From Kistimonas asteriae (GTDB lineage: Bacteria > Pseudomonadota > Gammaproteobacteria > Pseudomonadales > Endozoicomonadaceae), in the NCBI RefSeq assembly GCF_018263925.1, contig NZ_JAEVHF010000028.1, positions 1-53,873 of the forward strand: a DNA stretch of 53,873 bases, read 5' to 3'. Made by a program: the position numbers and the translations under genes. Of the stretch, positions 8,185 to 16,343 are shown in pieces. The first letter of the stretch is position 1; the number at the start of each line of letters is the position of its first letter. The notes below the pieces were generated by a model. The model worked only from the letters and a program-made list of their open reading frames with translations. It did no database searches and was not told the DNA's origin.

Positions 8185-11100
8185 ATGGCAAACAAAAAAC
8201 CGTTTCATGAGCAGGTTGCTGAGAAATTTATCAAGCAGCTGCAGGAGGGGACTGCACCATGGCAGATCCCCTGGAAACCGGGCACGATGCGTCTGCCCCA
8301 TAACCCGATTACCGGCAAGCGGTACAACGGTGTCAACGTCATCCACCTTGCCAGCCAGGGGTTTTCCGATCCCCGCTGGCTGACCTACAAACAAGCCCAG
8401 GCCAAGGGCTGGCAAGTCCAAAAGGGCGAGAAAGGTTCCCAGGTTCAATACTGGAAGTTTGAGGAAGAGAAAACGGTTCTGGATGAGCAGGGCAATCCTG
8501 TCCTGGATGAAGAGGGGAACATCCAGAAAGAGCGTGTACGACTGGAGCGCCCCCGCGTCTTCACCGCCGTTGTCTTCAACGGTCAGCAGATCGACGGCAT
8601 TCCAGAGCTGGAGGTTAAGCCGGTTGAATGGGATGCGTCCGAACGCGCCGAGGCGATACTGGCGGCCAGTAAAGCCATCATCCGCCATGACCAAGTGAAT
8701 AGCGCGTTTTACCGCCCGTCGACTGACAGTGTCCATCTGCCGGAGAAAAACCAGTTTGAAACCGCTGACAACTACTATGCGACCGCGCTTCACGAGCTGG
8801 GCCACTGGACAGGGCACCCATCACGGTTAGCCCGTGACATAAGCCACCCGTTCGGCAGTGAGATGTATGCCAAGGAAGAGCTACGGGCCGAGATTGCTTC
8901 TTATATGACCGGAGCCGAGCTGAATATTGGCCACGATCCGGGCCAACATGCCGCCTACGTGAAGAGCTGGATCAAGGCGCTGCAGGATGACCCGTTTGAA
9001 ATCATGCGGGCCAGTGCGGACGCTGAAAAGATTCATCGTCTTGTGATGTCCTACGAGCAGCAGTTGGAGCAGGCAGTCTCCCAGGAACAGGAAGAGATCC
9101 TGACCGGCGACATCCGGGCTATGCTGTCTCATCCCAGCTACACATTCAGTCATTTCCAGTCGTTTGTCGGCGGGGAAACCCTGGAAGCCGCACTGCGAAG
9201 CCATGGACTGAATACCATTGCTGACGTGACCGGATCTGATCCGGACAGATTCACTGAGCAGGCATCCGCCAGTCTTGCCGCTGTCTTTGACAACCCCACA
9301 CAGCAAACCGATTTTAATGCCTATCTGGAACATAAAGGGCTGTCACAGGCCTTTTATCTCTATGCGGAAGAGCTGATAGCGCAGAAGGAACAGGGCCAGG
9401 AATACATTGCCAGCCTGAGTGAACCCATGCGGGAGAAATACGACAAGTATCAGGAAATCATGCAGGTTCGGTTTGGCCAGCGAGACACCTACCTGCAGCA
9501 TGGCCGCCCCTTCTTTGATGATGAGCCGCTGGCGTCCGCCATCGCTGACGAGGTAGCGGACAAGAACCATTGGGCGCATACGCCCGCAGGTTTTGTCGGA
9601 CTGATGATCGAAGAGGCCGAGAACGACATCAATTACCGCACTGGCACACACAGCGTACAGATGCTGCCGCACAGTCAGGACGGTGAAGTCAGAAAAGATG
9701 TCTATCGTGCGGTTGTCGATGTCAAAGAGCTGACCGGCGAAGGCTCCAAAGTCGTGATGAAGGTTGAGTGCCTGTACAACCACGAGCTGGGCACCGCCGA
9801 GCCGATTGCCATTGCCCGTGAACCGGACATGAAGCGCCTGACCGTCGAAAAAGGCGAGATCACGACAGACGAGATCTCCCAGGCATTTCATGAATCCTGC
9901 AAAGGGGCATTTCTGGATCGTGCTGAACCGTTGTTCAGCGCCATCGAGCGCCGCGCTCTGGCCTGTGAAGCCAAGCTGCCCGACGGTTATCGCGTCCATG
10001 TGACCCCAGAGGGAGCCTTCCAGCTGGACAGTCCCGACAACCGGGAAATCAGCATAGGTGACGCCATCGCCACCTGTGACCTGAATGCGCTGATGAATGC
10101 CGCACAGCATGATCACAAGCTACTCCAGGAGGAAGAGCGGTTTTTGTCGTCTGTTGAGGCGTTGCTGACCAAGGCCTACGGCATCGGGATTAATGATACT
10201 GACGATGTGCAGGCCAGAGAGGTATTCAGGGAGCAGGGCATACCGGAGTCATTTGTTCATGCCTGGGCTGAAAAATATGAGCTGACGCCGGTCAATGAGC
10301 GAGAGGCCGGGAGGATTCGCACTGTGGCAGAAACCATTGAAAGCAAGGCAGCTGTCGCGCCGGAGGGACGCACTTACCTGACCGTTCCCTTCAAAGAGAA
10401 GGAAGAGGCCAAGGGGTTGGGTGCTCGCTGGGATCGACAGGCCCGATCCTGGTATGTCCCCGAAGGGCAGGACATCAAACCTTTTTCCCGCTGGATGGGC
10501 AACGAAACCAGCCAGGAGCAAGCCAAGGCCAAGGCGGAAACCGTCAGGGAGAGTAGTCAGGACAAGGTATTTCTGGCCGTACCTTTCAAGGAGAAGGGCA
10601 AGGCGAAGGAGCTGGGAGCGCGCTGGGATCGTGGCGCTAAATCCTGGTACGTACCGGCAGGGCAGGACATCAAGCCGTTTGCCCAATGGCTACCAGAACA
10701 GCAGGAAACACAACAGTTGCCCGCTAAAGATCCCCAGAGTGAGTTTTATGATGTGCTCACCGCCGCTGGTTTCAAGCTGAAGGGATTGCCGGAGATGGAC
10801 GGCAAAATCCACCGTGTCTCGATGGAGGACGACCGCAAGGGCGAGCGATCCGGTGTCTACTGTGGCTACCTGGATGGCAGGCCCGCAGGCTGGTATGAGA
10901 ACCACCGCGAAAAGGTTCGTCATAAGTGGGTATCCAACGGCCAGCAGTTGAGTGAAGAAGAACGCGCCGCGATGAAGGCCCAGGCTGCCCAGAAGAAAGT
11001 CGAGCGGGAAGCCGAGCGAGAGCGCAAGTATGCCCACCATGCCCACCGCTGCCGCCAGTTGGTTGCGTTGTTGCCGGATGCAAACAATGACCATCCGTAC

Positions 11101-11775
11101 CTGCAGAAAAAAGGCATCGAAGCTTTCCCAGGCCTGAAGGTCGACAAGCACAATCGGCTGGTGTTGCCGCTGTATAACCAGGATGGAGAAATCTGTTCTG
11201 TGCAGCGTATCGCGGCCAACGGTCAAAAACGACTGAAGAAACTGGCGAGAAAGATGGGCCTGTTTGGTGTGGTCGACCCGGATAACCAGCTGAAAAACAG
11301 CAGTAACCCGCTGGCCATTGGTGAAGGCATTGCCACTGCCGCGACACTGCAGATGGCTACCAACAGTCCGGCCATCATTGCCATTGATTCCGGCAACCTG
11401 CCGTCAGTGGCGGAAACCCTCAGAGCATTGAACCCTGACCGTCAGCTCATCATCGGGGCCGATGACGATCATCCCCTGGAGTCCAAAGGAAAAGACAATA
11501 TCGGTATGCAGAAAGCACGGGAGGCCGCCGAAGTCTCCAATGCTTTGTTGGCTGCGCCGTCGTTTACTCCAGAGGAAAAAGCCAAGGGATTAACGGATTT
11601 CAACGACATCCAGGTTAGCCGGGGCTTGAATGCTGTGGCTCGGCAGTTGAATACCGCTGTGATGCTCAACGAGGAACGGAAGCAGAAGGCGCTGAACAAG
11701 GAGCGGGAAAACAAGCAGCAACAGGCGCGAGAGATGCGAAATGAAAGGGAGGACAGAGGTATAGCCATTGCGTAA
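8185..11775 (+). CDS. traC: TraC-like primase with ArdC-type N-terminal domain
   Basis: 1196 residues. Residues 1-290 form an ArdC-like ssDNA-binding antirestriction domain, with PWQIPWKPG early and a zincin motif ALHELGHWTGHPSRL at about 201-215. The middle holds two tandem copies of a DUF5710-like module (LGARWDR...SWYVP...GQDIKPF) near residues 732-772 and 792-835. The C terminus carries the toprim primase core (VLPLYNQDGEICSVQ, GEGIATAATL, GADDDHP). IncP TraC is a DNA primase sent to the recipient to prime second-strand synthesis; the ArdC part may protect the incoming single strand. Last gene of the Tra1 operon, followed by a terminator. Confidence 0.92.
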   Translation: MANKKPFHEQVAEKFIKQLQEGTAPWQIPWKPGTMRLPHNPITGKRYNGVNVIHLASQGFSDPRWLTYKQAQAKGWQVQKGEKGSQVQYWKFEEEKTVLDEQGNPVLDEEGNIQKERVRLERPRVFTAVVFNGQQIDGIPELEVKPVEWDASERAEAILAASKAIIRHDQVNSAFYRPSTDSVHLPEKNQFETADNYYATALHELGHWTGHPSRLARDISHPFGSEMYAKEELRAEIASYMTGAELNIGHDPGQHAAYVKSWIKALQDDPFEIMRASADAEKIHRLVMSYEQQLEQAVSQEQEEILTGDIRAMLSHPSYTFSHFQSFVGGETLEAALRSHGLNTIADVTGSDPDRFTEQASASLAAVFDNPTQQTDFNAYLEHKGLSQAFYLYAEELIAQKEQGQEYIASLSEPMREKYDKYQEIMQVRFGQRDTYLQHGRPFFDDEPLASAIADEVADKNHWAHTPAGFVGLMIEEAENDINYRTGTHSVQMLPHSQDGEVRKDVYRAVVDVKELTGEGSKVVMKVECLYNHELGTAEPIAIAREPDMKRLTVEKGEITTDEISQAFHESCKGAFLDRAEPLFSAIERRALACEAKLPDGYRVHVTPEGAFQLDSPDNREISIGDAIATCDLNALMNAAQHDHKLLQEEERFLSSVEALLTKAYGIGINDTDDVQAREVFREQGIPESFVHAWAEKYELTPVNEREAGRIRTVAETIESKAAVAPEGRTYLTVPFKEKEEAKGLGARWDRQARSWYVPEGQDIKPFSRWMGNETSQEQAKAKAETVRESSQDKVFLAVPFKEKGKAKELGARWDRGAKSWYVPAGQDIKPFAQWLPEQQETQQLPAKDPQSEFYDVLTAAGFKLKGLPEMDGKIHRVSMEDDRKGERSGVYCGYLDGRPAGWYENHREKVRHKWVSNGQQLSEEERAAMKAQAAQKKVEREAERERKYAHHAHRCRQLVALLPDANNDHPYLQKKGIEAFPGLKVDKHNRLVLPLYNQDGEICSVQRIAANGQKRLKKLARKMGLFGVVDPDNQLKNSSNPLAIGEGIATAATLQMATNSPAIIAIDSGNLPSVAETLRALNPDRQLIIGADDDHPLESKGKDNIGMQKAREAAEVSNALLAAPSFTPEEKAKGLTDFNDIQVSRGLNAVARQLNTAVMLNEERKQKALNKERENKQQQAREMRNEREDRGIAIA

Positions 11776-11788
11776 TTGATGGGTGAAC

Positions 11789-11820
11789 AGACCGGCGACA
11801 ATGCCGGTCTATTCTTTTTA
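11789..11820 (+). terminator. Rho-independent terminator after traC
   Basis: Perfect stem AGACCGGC / GCCGGTCT (11789-11796 with 11803-11810), loop GACAAT, then ATTCTTTTTA. It ends the Tra1 operon. On the minus strand the hairpin follows the methyltransferase stop closely but lacks a T run. Confidence 0.85.
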
Positions 11821-11822
11821 AA

Positions 11823-12563
11823 TCAGGAAGCCAGCTCGAAGAACATATCCAGATTTTTTTCCAGCGTAACAAAGCGATCCGGCACTGGTGCTACTTTTTC
11901 AGTGACAGATTCATCTTGATAATTCTGAAAGCCAATAAACCATTCCAGTTCTGAACTCGATCCGAGTGCATTACCGCGATACACGCGCAATCCGGCCAGC
12001 AGATCGCCGTGAATCAGCAGATTAGTCAGGATCTGGATTGCTGCCATTCTGATGCAGGTACGGTCTATATCAATCAATGTGAAATCCAGCTTTTCAAGCA
12101 GGGCCGGGTTTTTTTCCTTGATGCAGTGCAGCATCCCCAGAACCATGGCGCCAGATCCGCAGGTTGGCTCGGCAACACGAATCACGTCTAGATCGGCAAA
12201 AGCATCACCGTGGATCATGTCGTAATTACTCATTTCTGCCATTATCCGGCAGACGCTATTTGGCGTAAAGAACTGTCCCAAGGCTTTTTTGTGGCCGCGT
12301 CCGGCGAGATCCATGTAAATCTGACCTAAGAGGTCTTCATATGGGCAGTCGATGACGGCACGGGCGTACATCTGACCCAGTTCAAACAACTGTTCACGTT
12401 CGGATGGTTCTAGGGGACGAGCGTGTTTGCCACCGTTCACACCAAAGCAGGTTAGTAGATCATCAAGAAAGAGCGAGAAAAAATTGTCAGTGCTGAGATG
12501 CCAGTAGCGATCCAGCTTGGCAGAGATTGCAGAAATATGATTCTGAGCAGTGGAACAAGTCAT
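11823..12563 (-). CDS. N6-adenine DNA methyltransferase-like protein, no NPPY motif
   Basis: 246 residues. It shows the N-6 methylase fold: LGQFFTPNSVCRIMAEM near residue 95 and an SAM-binding motif I, EPTCGSGAMVLG, near 132-143, followed by a DFTLIDIDR strand. The catalytic NPPY/F motif expected about 60 residues later is absent; RGNALG stands there. It may be a non-catalytic or divergent methylase, or target another substrate. No restriction gene is nearby, so it is an orphan. Its mRNA has a tandem-hairpin leader (12571-12593) seven bases before the ATG. It belongs to a minus-strand cluster with the VWA and J-domain genes and the cytosine methylase. Confidence 0.75.
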   Translation of the reverse strand: MTCSTAQNHISAISAKLDRYWHLSTDNFFSLFLDDLLTCFGVNGGKHARPLEPSEREQLFELGQMYARAVIDCPYEDLLGQIYMDLAGRGHKKALGQFFTPNSVCRIMAEMSNYDMIHGDAFADLDVIRVAEPTCGSGAMVLGMLHCIKEKNPALLEKLDFTLIDIDRTCIRMAAIQILTNLLIHGDLLAGLRVYRGNALGSSSELEWFIGFQNYQDESVTEKVAPVPDRFVTLEKNLDMFFELAS

Positions 12564-12570
12564 GATATGT

Positions 12571-12593
12571 CTCCTTTGAGAATGCCCTACGGC
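12571..12593 (-). promoter_or_regulatory. Tandem mini-hairpin leader 1 (N6 methylase)
   Basis: On the minus strand: GCC-GTAG-GGC, spacer ATT, CTC-AAAG-GAG, then seven bases to the ATG. Both stems differ from the consensus (GGC/GCC and ACC/GGT) yet pair perfectly, which argues that the hairpins and not the primary sequence are kept. The Shine-Dalgarno AAAGGAG lies in the loop and 3' arm of the second hairpin. Confidence 0.7.
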
Positions 12594-12600
12594 GTTAGCT

Positions 12601-12643
12601 ATATCAATAGAGATATTATATCCGAGGCTGTTTTTCCCTTCAA
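12601..12643 (-). promoter_or_regulatory. Promoter and operator of N6 methylase gene
   Basis: Minus strand: -35 TTGAAG (12643-12638), 17-base spacer, -10 TATAAT (12620-12615). The inverted repeat ATATC-N6-GATAT (12601-12616), seen at five other accessory promoters, lies here at the expected transcription start and not over the -35. Confidence 0.65.
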
Positions 12644-12649
12644 TAAAAC

Positions 12650-12669
12650 AATAATAGATTATTATTTAT
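12650..12669. repeat. 20-bp AT-rich repeat, copy 1
   Basis: AATAATAGATTATTATTTAT is identical to 14727-14746. It contains an imperfect inverted repeat (AATAAT / ATTATT). Here it lies just upstream of the -35 of the N6 methylase promoter; the other copy is upstream of the J-domain gene. It may be an operator or an UP-like element shared by the two transcripts. Confidence 0.6.
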
Positions 12670-12687
12670 ATGAGGCAGCCACAAAGA

Positions 12688-12716
12688 AGACCAGATCCCG
12701 CGAGTGAATCTGGTCT
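12688..12716 (-). terminator. Hairpin after VWA gene
   Basis: AGACCAGAT / ATCTGGTCT, a nine-base-pair stem with an 11-base loop, followed on the minus strand by TCTTTG. It probably ends the J-domain/VWA transcript just before the N6 methylase promoter. Confidence 0.6.
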
Positions 12717-12736
12717 GTGCAGGGGGGAGGGAGTAT

Positions 12737-13462
12737 CTACTGAAGTTTTTCGAGCAGTTTTACCGCGCCTGGAAGCTGTCCTTTTTGCTGTTCAAGAAGT
12801 TTTCGACCACCGACCGCATAGAGCGCGATGGCACCTAAAAATTCTTCGGCCTGTTTGGGGGATTGATCGTTGAAGTCCATCAACGCCCCGCCACAAATAT
12901 CGACCACTTTGGAAAAAACACGGGCCGCATGATCGGTATCGTAGATCTCGGATGATGATGTATCGTGAAAGATAAACATCTTGATCCCTTTTAACTTCAG
13001 CTGCCGGGCCAGGGCCAGTGCATCAGCTTCCCTCTCTTCAAAGCAGTCACCGATGTAAACGCAGCAAGCAACTCCCGGGAAATGAACAACACGATCAAGA
13101 ATGTCATTAAATGCCGTCCGACCGCCAATGCAGGATATCTGCTGTAATTTGTCCAGGAACGTTTTGGCATTTGTTGAGAATGGGGTCAGTTCTTTAATGT
13201 GTCCGCCACCGTGATAGGCCAGCGATACCTCTATTTTGTCGGGGACTGACTCAAACATTGTCGAGGTGATTTCCGTTGCCACTTTCCACGCAGCCTCTCT
13301 GGATGCTGTTGCATCAATGGCAAATACCAGCCGGTTTCTCCCCGGACGTTCAGCAGCTTTTTTTAATTGGGACAGACGGCCAGATTCTGGTTTGGCAACC
13401 GCTTTTCCCTGTTTGATTTTTTCCAGGAACTTGTTTTTCTTAACAACCAGATCCTTACTCAT
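12737..13462 (-). CDS. VWA-domain protein paired with J-domain protein
   Basis: 241 residues. A von Willebrand factor A fold with a metal-site motif of DxTxS type (FAIDATASREAAW, near residue 48), a later Thr in GGRTAFNDIL and an Asp in YIGDCFEERE. The C terminus ends with ALYAVGGRKLLEQQ. As I recall, VWA proteins with this DATASREA signature occur beside DnaJ-domain genes in many proteobacterial genomes, with no known function. The ATG at 13462 overlaps the end of the upstream J-domain gene, so the two are coupled. No signal peptide, so cytoplasmic. Confidence 0.75.
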   Translation of the reverse strand: MSKDLVVKKNKFLEKIKQGKAVAKPESGRLSQLKKAAERPGRNRLVFAIDATASREAAWKVATEITSTMFESVPDKIEVSLAYHGGGHIKELTPFSTNAKTFLDKLQQISCIGGRTAFNDILDRVVHFPGVACCVYIGDCFEEREADALALARQLKLKGIKMFIFHDTSSSEIYDTDHAARVFSKVVDICGGALMDFNDQSPKQAEEFLGAIALYAVGGRKLLEQQKGQLPGAVKLLEKLQ

Positions 13463-14687
13463 GTTCAAATTTACCCTTCAATGATTTATAGGCTTTGACA
13501 ACTTCCTGGGCAAAAAATCCCGGCAAACCGGAACGGTCAGGGTGTACCTTTTGCATTGCTTTCCTGTAAGCACGGGTAATTTCTTCAAGAGAAGCATTCT
13601 GATCAACGCCAAGAACAGAATAAGGATCATAGCGTGACGCTGAACCCGCATCGTCAGCCTCATCTTCAAGGATTTTATCGCGCCAGTCAGGATCGGCGGC
13701 CTCCAGGTAGGCTTCCAGCAACTCAACATCAGTGACCTGATCGGCGTCCTGCAGTTCGACCAAAAGATTTGCCAGTTCTTTCAGATCCAGGGTTTCCAGT
13801 GCAGTACCTGTGGTGTAACCGGCAAAATCGGCAATGAACGATCCGGTAACTTCCCCGTCTGCAGAGAGTCGAATGACCAGAACGTTTCCGGCATGGCTGT
13901 CATCGCCCAGATCCGCTTTTCCTTCACCGGCAGGCCTGCCACGCTTGCGCTGTATCTTAGTATCAGGATCAATACCCATCCATGTACAGGCCTCGCGCAG
14001 TATCAGGGTTTCCACATGCTGGGAAATAGTTGAAGCGGCCATTGTTGAGGCAGGGACGTTTCGGGCTTGTATGCCGTGCGATGATGACACCACCAAATCA
14101 TAAAAATGCTTGGCCCTGATGAGATCCTTACTCCAGGCATCGGAGGCGATTTGACCAATCATGGCAGACGCCTTCAGGGATGAGCCATACATGCCAGAGG
14201 CCAGCAAAAATGACAGGCGGCTAATGCTAACCGTTGATTTCTTCCTGATTCGAATGAAATCGCCTTCCAGAGCACCTGTGACTGGTGCGCCAGCTGTCGA
14301 GAGAGACTTTTTAAAGGGATAAAGCAGGTAGTCTTTATTGTTACTGGGGCTTGATTTCTTTTTCTTCTTTTTGGGTTTATCAAAGAACTCTGACGCAGGC
14401 CTTAATACAAAGTAGTGACCCTCGTTATCCGTGACCGGAGGAATACCCAGTTCAACCAGATCTTTTTTGTCGCGTTCGACCTTATCTATCACGTCAAAAA
14501 TATTAGGCCCGATCAATGCGCCGTGCTCATTGCGAAGAGGGATGTCCGTCTCGGTTTTGGTATAGGGATTCTGGACAGGTTCACCCCCAGGCGATGTCCA
14601 TAATAGATCCTCACGCTCAAACAGGACTGTCACCCTCGGAGATTCTGACGTGTTGACCGGCGCAACGTGCCTTGTATGCCATGCCAT
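13455..14687 (-). CDS. J-domain protein with AT-hook-like motif
   Basis: 410 residues. The last 57 residues are a J domain (DPYSVLGVDQNAS, AYRKAMQKVHPDRSG, HPD at about 382-384), which should stimulate an Hsp70, presumably the host DnaK since none is encoded here. The N-terminal part is of no recognised family. A lysine run lies near residue 107 and an AT-hook-like KRGRPAGEG near 248, suggesting contact with DNA. It lacks the Gly/Phe and zinc regions of true DnaJ. It overlaps the VWA gene and lies between two methyltransferase genes. Confidence 0.75.
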   Translation of the reverse strand: MAWHTRHVAPVNTSESPRVTVLFEREDLLWTSPGGEPVQNPYTKTETDIPLRNEHGALIGPNIFDVIDKVERDKKDLVELGIPPVTDNEGHYFVLRPASEFFDKPKKKKKKSSPSNNKDYLLYPFKKSLSTAGAPVTGALEGDFIRIRKKSTVSISRLSFLLASGMYGSSLKASAMIGQIASDAWSKDLIRAKHFYDLVVSSSHGIQARNVPASTMAASTISQHVETLILREACTWMGIDPDTKIQRKRGRPAGEGKADLGDDSHAGNVLVIRLSADGEVTGSFIADFAGYTTGTALETLDLKELANLLVELQDADQVTDVELLEAYLEAADPDWRDKILEDEADDAGSASRYDPYSVLGVDQNASLEEITRAYRKAMQKVHPDRSGLPGFFAQEVVKAYKSLKGKFEHE

Positions 14688-14726
14688 GATCGTTTGCCTA
14701 CGTGTAGCACTGCTAATAGATAAAAT

Positions 14727-14746
14727 AATAATAGATTATTATTTAT
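14727..14746. repeat. 20-bp AT-rich repeat, copy 2
   Basis: Identical to 12650-12669. Here it sits about 40 bases upstream of the J-domain start codon, in the 75-base gap between that gene and the cytosine methylase, where a promoter for the J-domain/VWA transcript would be expected. Confidence 0.6.
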
Positions 14747-14762
14747 GATATTGCGACATCTT

Positions 14763-15644
14763 TTACGCTGCACAGTGATTGCGATATCGGGTGATTTCTC
14801 TACCAAACCATTCTCCGATGTATGTTGGTACACCATTACCAACTTGCTTGTATGCGTCTGTATCCGATACCGGAAAATAGAAGCTGTCTGGCACTCCCTG
14901 GAGACGCGCCCACTCACGGACTGAATAGGGTCTGACTCCAAGAGGGAAGCGCTTATCCCGAACCAACCTTGTACTTTTGTCCTTGCTATAGTGCGCGACG
15001 CATGTTGGAGCGATGTCATCATTGAGCGGATCGGAGATGATAGGCAGATCCCGGTATGCGCCACTCATGCGGGCTTTTATGGCTTTGGGCAGCGTGACCC
15101 TTGGGTTTTCTTCTAAGATTTCTGCCAGCTTTACAGGCCGTGTGTTCTCTGGCGGTCTGAAGTTAAAAGGCCGTTTGGTTCCAATGATGATCAGACGATG
15201 ACGACGTTGGGGCAGCCATATTTCCGCTTTCACGGGGCAAAATATCTGTACGTAATAGTCTGGCATTTGTGACATTGCTTCCATCACGACGGGGAAGGCC
15301 CGCATTCCAGGCACATTCTCAACGGCATAAAACTCGGGCCGCGCAATGGCGAGGTGACGGAGAGCATGTAAAAACAGCTCATCACCGTGTCGTGTGTCGT
15401 GTATATCGGCAATTGGAGAATACTTAGTGCAAGGATACGTAAAAATCATTCCGTCACAGCTATCCTGTTCCATGACCAGTTCTTGAGCGATGTCACATTG
15501 CTTGATGTGATCCCCAATGTTGTGGCGATATGTTTTAACGGCACTGCTATCCAGTTCAAAAGCCTGATTGATGGTAAGCCCAGCTTTTAATAGACCAATA
15601 TCAAAAAGACCCGCGCCACAGAAATAGCTATTTACAGTAATCAT
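14763..15644 (-). CDS. DNA cytosine-5 methyltransferase, orphan
   Basis: 293 residues with the C5 methylase motifs in order: motif I YFCGAGLFDIGL (7-18), motif IV FTYPCTKYS with catalytic C72, motif VI ENVPG, motif VIII QRRHRLI and motif X VGNGVP near the C terminus. It is short for the family, with a small target-recognition region. No restriction endonuclease is nearby, so it probably protects the plasmid against host systems. It is divergent from the antirestriction gene ardB and both start with hairpin leaders. Confidence 0.9.
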   Translation of the reverse strand: MITVNSYFCGAGLFDIGLLKAGLTINQAFELDSSAVKTYRHNIGDHIKQCDIAQELVMEQDSCDGMIFTYPCTKYSPIADIHDTRHGDELFLHALRHLAIARPEFYAVENVPGMRAFPVVMEAMSQMPDYYVQIFCPVKAEIWLPQRRHRLIIIGTKRPFNFRPPENTRPVKLAEILEENPRVTLPKAIKARMSGAYRDLPIISDPLNDDIAPTCVAHYSKDKSTRLVRDKRFPLGVRPYSVREWARLQGVPDSFYFPVSDTDAYKQVGNGVPTYIGEWFGREITRYRNHCAA

Positions 15645-15656
15645 CAGTTTCTTCTT

Positions 15657-15679
15657 ACCCTTTGGTTTTGTCCTTCGAC
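15657..15679 (-). promoter_or_regulatory. Tandem mini-hairpin leader 2 (cytosine methylase)
   Basis: Minus strand: GTC-GAAG-GAC, spacer AAA, ACC-AAAG-GGT. The first stem carries a compensatory change (GGC/GCC to GTC/GAC). The distance to the ATG is 12 bases, double that of the other copies. Confidence 0.7.
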
Positions 15680-15686
15680 GGTTTTT

Positions 15687-15727
15687 ATCATATCGCTATT
15701 GATATTATATATCAACCCTGATATTAT
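15687..15727. promoter_or_regulatory. Divergent dcm/ardB promoters with shared palindrome
   Basis: Plus strand: -35 TTGATA (15699-15704), 17 bases, -10 TATTAT (15722-15727), for ardB. Minus strand: -35 TTGATA (15715-15710), 17 bases, -10 TATGAT (15692-15687), for the methylase. The two -35 boxes face each other within a perfect palindrome TTGATAT-TAT-ATATCAA (15699-15715), and ATATC-GCTATT-GATAT (15690-15705) overlaps it. One regulator could switch both genes. Confidence 0.7.
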
Positions 15728-15740
15728 TAAATTGCACAAA

Positions 15741-15764
15741 GGCAATAGGCCATAACCAGAGGGT
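15741..15764 (+). promoter_or_regulatory. Tandem mini-hairpin leader 3 (ardB)
   Basis: GGC-AATAG-GCC, spacer ATA, ACC-AGAG-GGT, then exactly six bases to the ATG at 15771. The fixed six-base distance in the other copies decides this start over the ATG at 15765. Confidence 0.75.
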
Positions 15765-15770
15765 ATGAAG

Positions 15771-16178
15771 ATGATTGAATGGGCTGAATTTTACTGTAAG
15801 TTTTTCTTTGCTCACGGCAACAAAATGTTCAATTTGGAAAATATTATTTATTCCACAATGGAGCAGCTAATAACTGAAGACTCGCCAGAGCCTGTAACTT
15901 GGGGCGTTAAAAAAGTTGATGGGGCGGCAATGTATCTTTGCCCGGAAGTTGCCGGAAATATCACATTGAACAGTCCGGGGATGATGCAGTCATACACTCT
16001 GACTCCTGATGCGGCGGGTATTGCTGTGACGCTGTTTGCACTTTCGCATGTTGCAGGGGCTGTTTATGAGATTAGCGAAAACAGGGCTGAAATCTTTATA
16101 GAAAACTTTCATGGGCTGAGAGATTGGGCTTCGCATCATCATGAAGAGTTCAATAAGATTATGGCAGTAATTGATTAA
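15771..16178 (+). CDS. ardB: ArdB/KlcA-family antirestriction protein
   Basis: 135 residues. It matches the ArdB/KlcA family: FFAHGNKMFNLEN near the N terminus, MYLCPEV, the conserved LTPDAAGIAVTLFALSHVA core, and FHGLRDWASHHHEEFNKIM with a final AID-like MAVID. These proteins inhibit type I restriction in vivo after plasmid entry by an indirect mechanism. It is divergent from the cytosine methylase and shares a palindromic control region, so both defence-evasion genes may be switched together. A strong terminator follows. Confidence 0.88.
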   Translation: MIEWAEFYCKFFFAHGNKMFNLENIIYSTMEQLITEDSPEPVTWGVKKVDGAAMYLCPEVAGNITLNSPGMMQSYTLTPDAAGIAVTLFALSHVAGAVYEISENRAEIFIENFHGLRDWASHHHEEFNKIMAVID

Positions 16179-16189
16179 TCCATTGATGT

Positions 16190-16214
16190 CAGTGGCGGTT
16201 TTTTACCGCCACTG
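16190..16214 (+). terminator. Hairpin terminator after ardB
   Basis: CAGTGGCGG / CCGCCACTG, nine base pairs, loop TTTTTTA. T-rich sequence follows at 16221-16240 after a short gap. Confidence 0.65.
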
Positions 16215-16291
16215 AGGGCATTTTATATTTGAGGTTTTTTGCGACTCCAGGGTGGATGGTTACTAAAAGGAAGAAGACTAAAAAAATAATA

Positions 16292-16329
16292 ATATCGCTA
16301 TTGATATATAATAATTCTCGTGATATATT
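16292..16329 (+). promoter_or_regulatory. Promoter with ATATC-N6-GATAT operator
   Basis: ATATC-GCTATT-GATAT at 16292-16307 overlaps the -35 TTGATA (16301-16306). A 17-base spacer leads to -10 TATATT (16324-16329). It serves the six-gene cluster from 16374 to 19031. Confidence 0.7.
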
Positions 16330-16343
16330 GATTATTAACAAAA

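Noticed and set aside
7951..8817. A 288-codon open frame on the minus strand over the traD-traC start
   Set aside because: Antisense to two well-supported genes and with no recognisable domain.
15765..15770. ATG at 15765 as the ardB start
   Set aside because: It directly abuts the GGGT of the ribosome site; the ATG at 15771 has the six-base spacing seen in the other leader-bearing genes.
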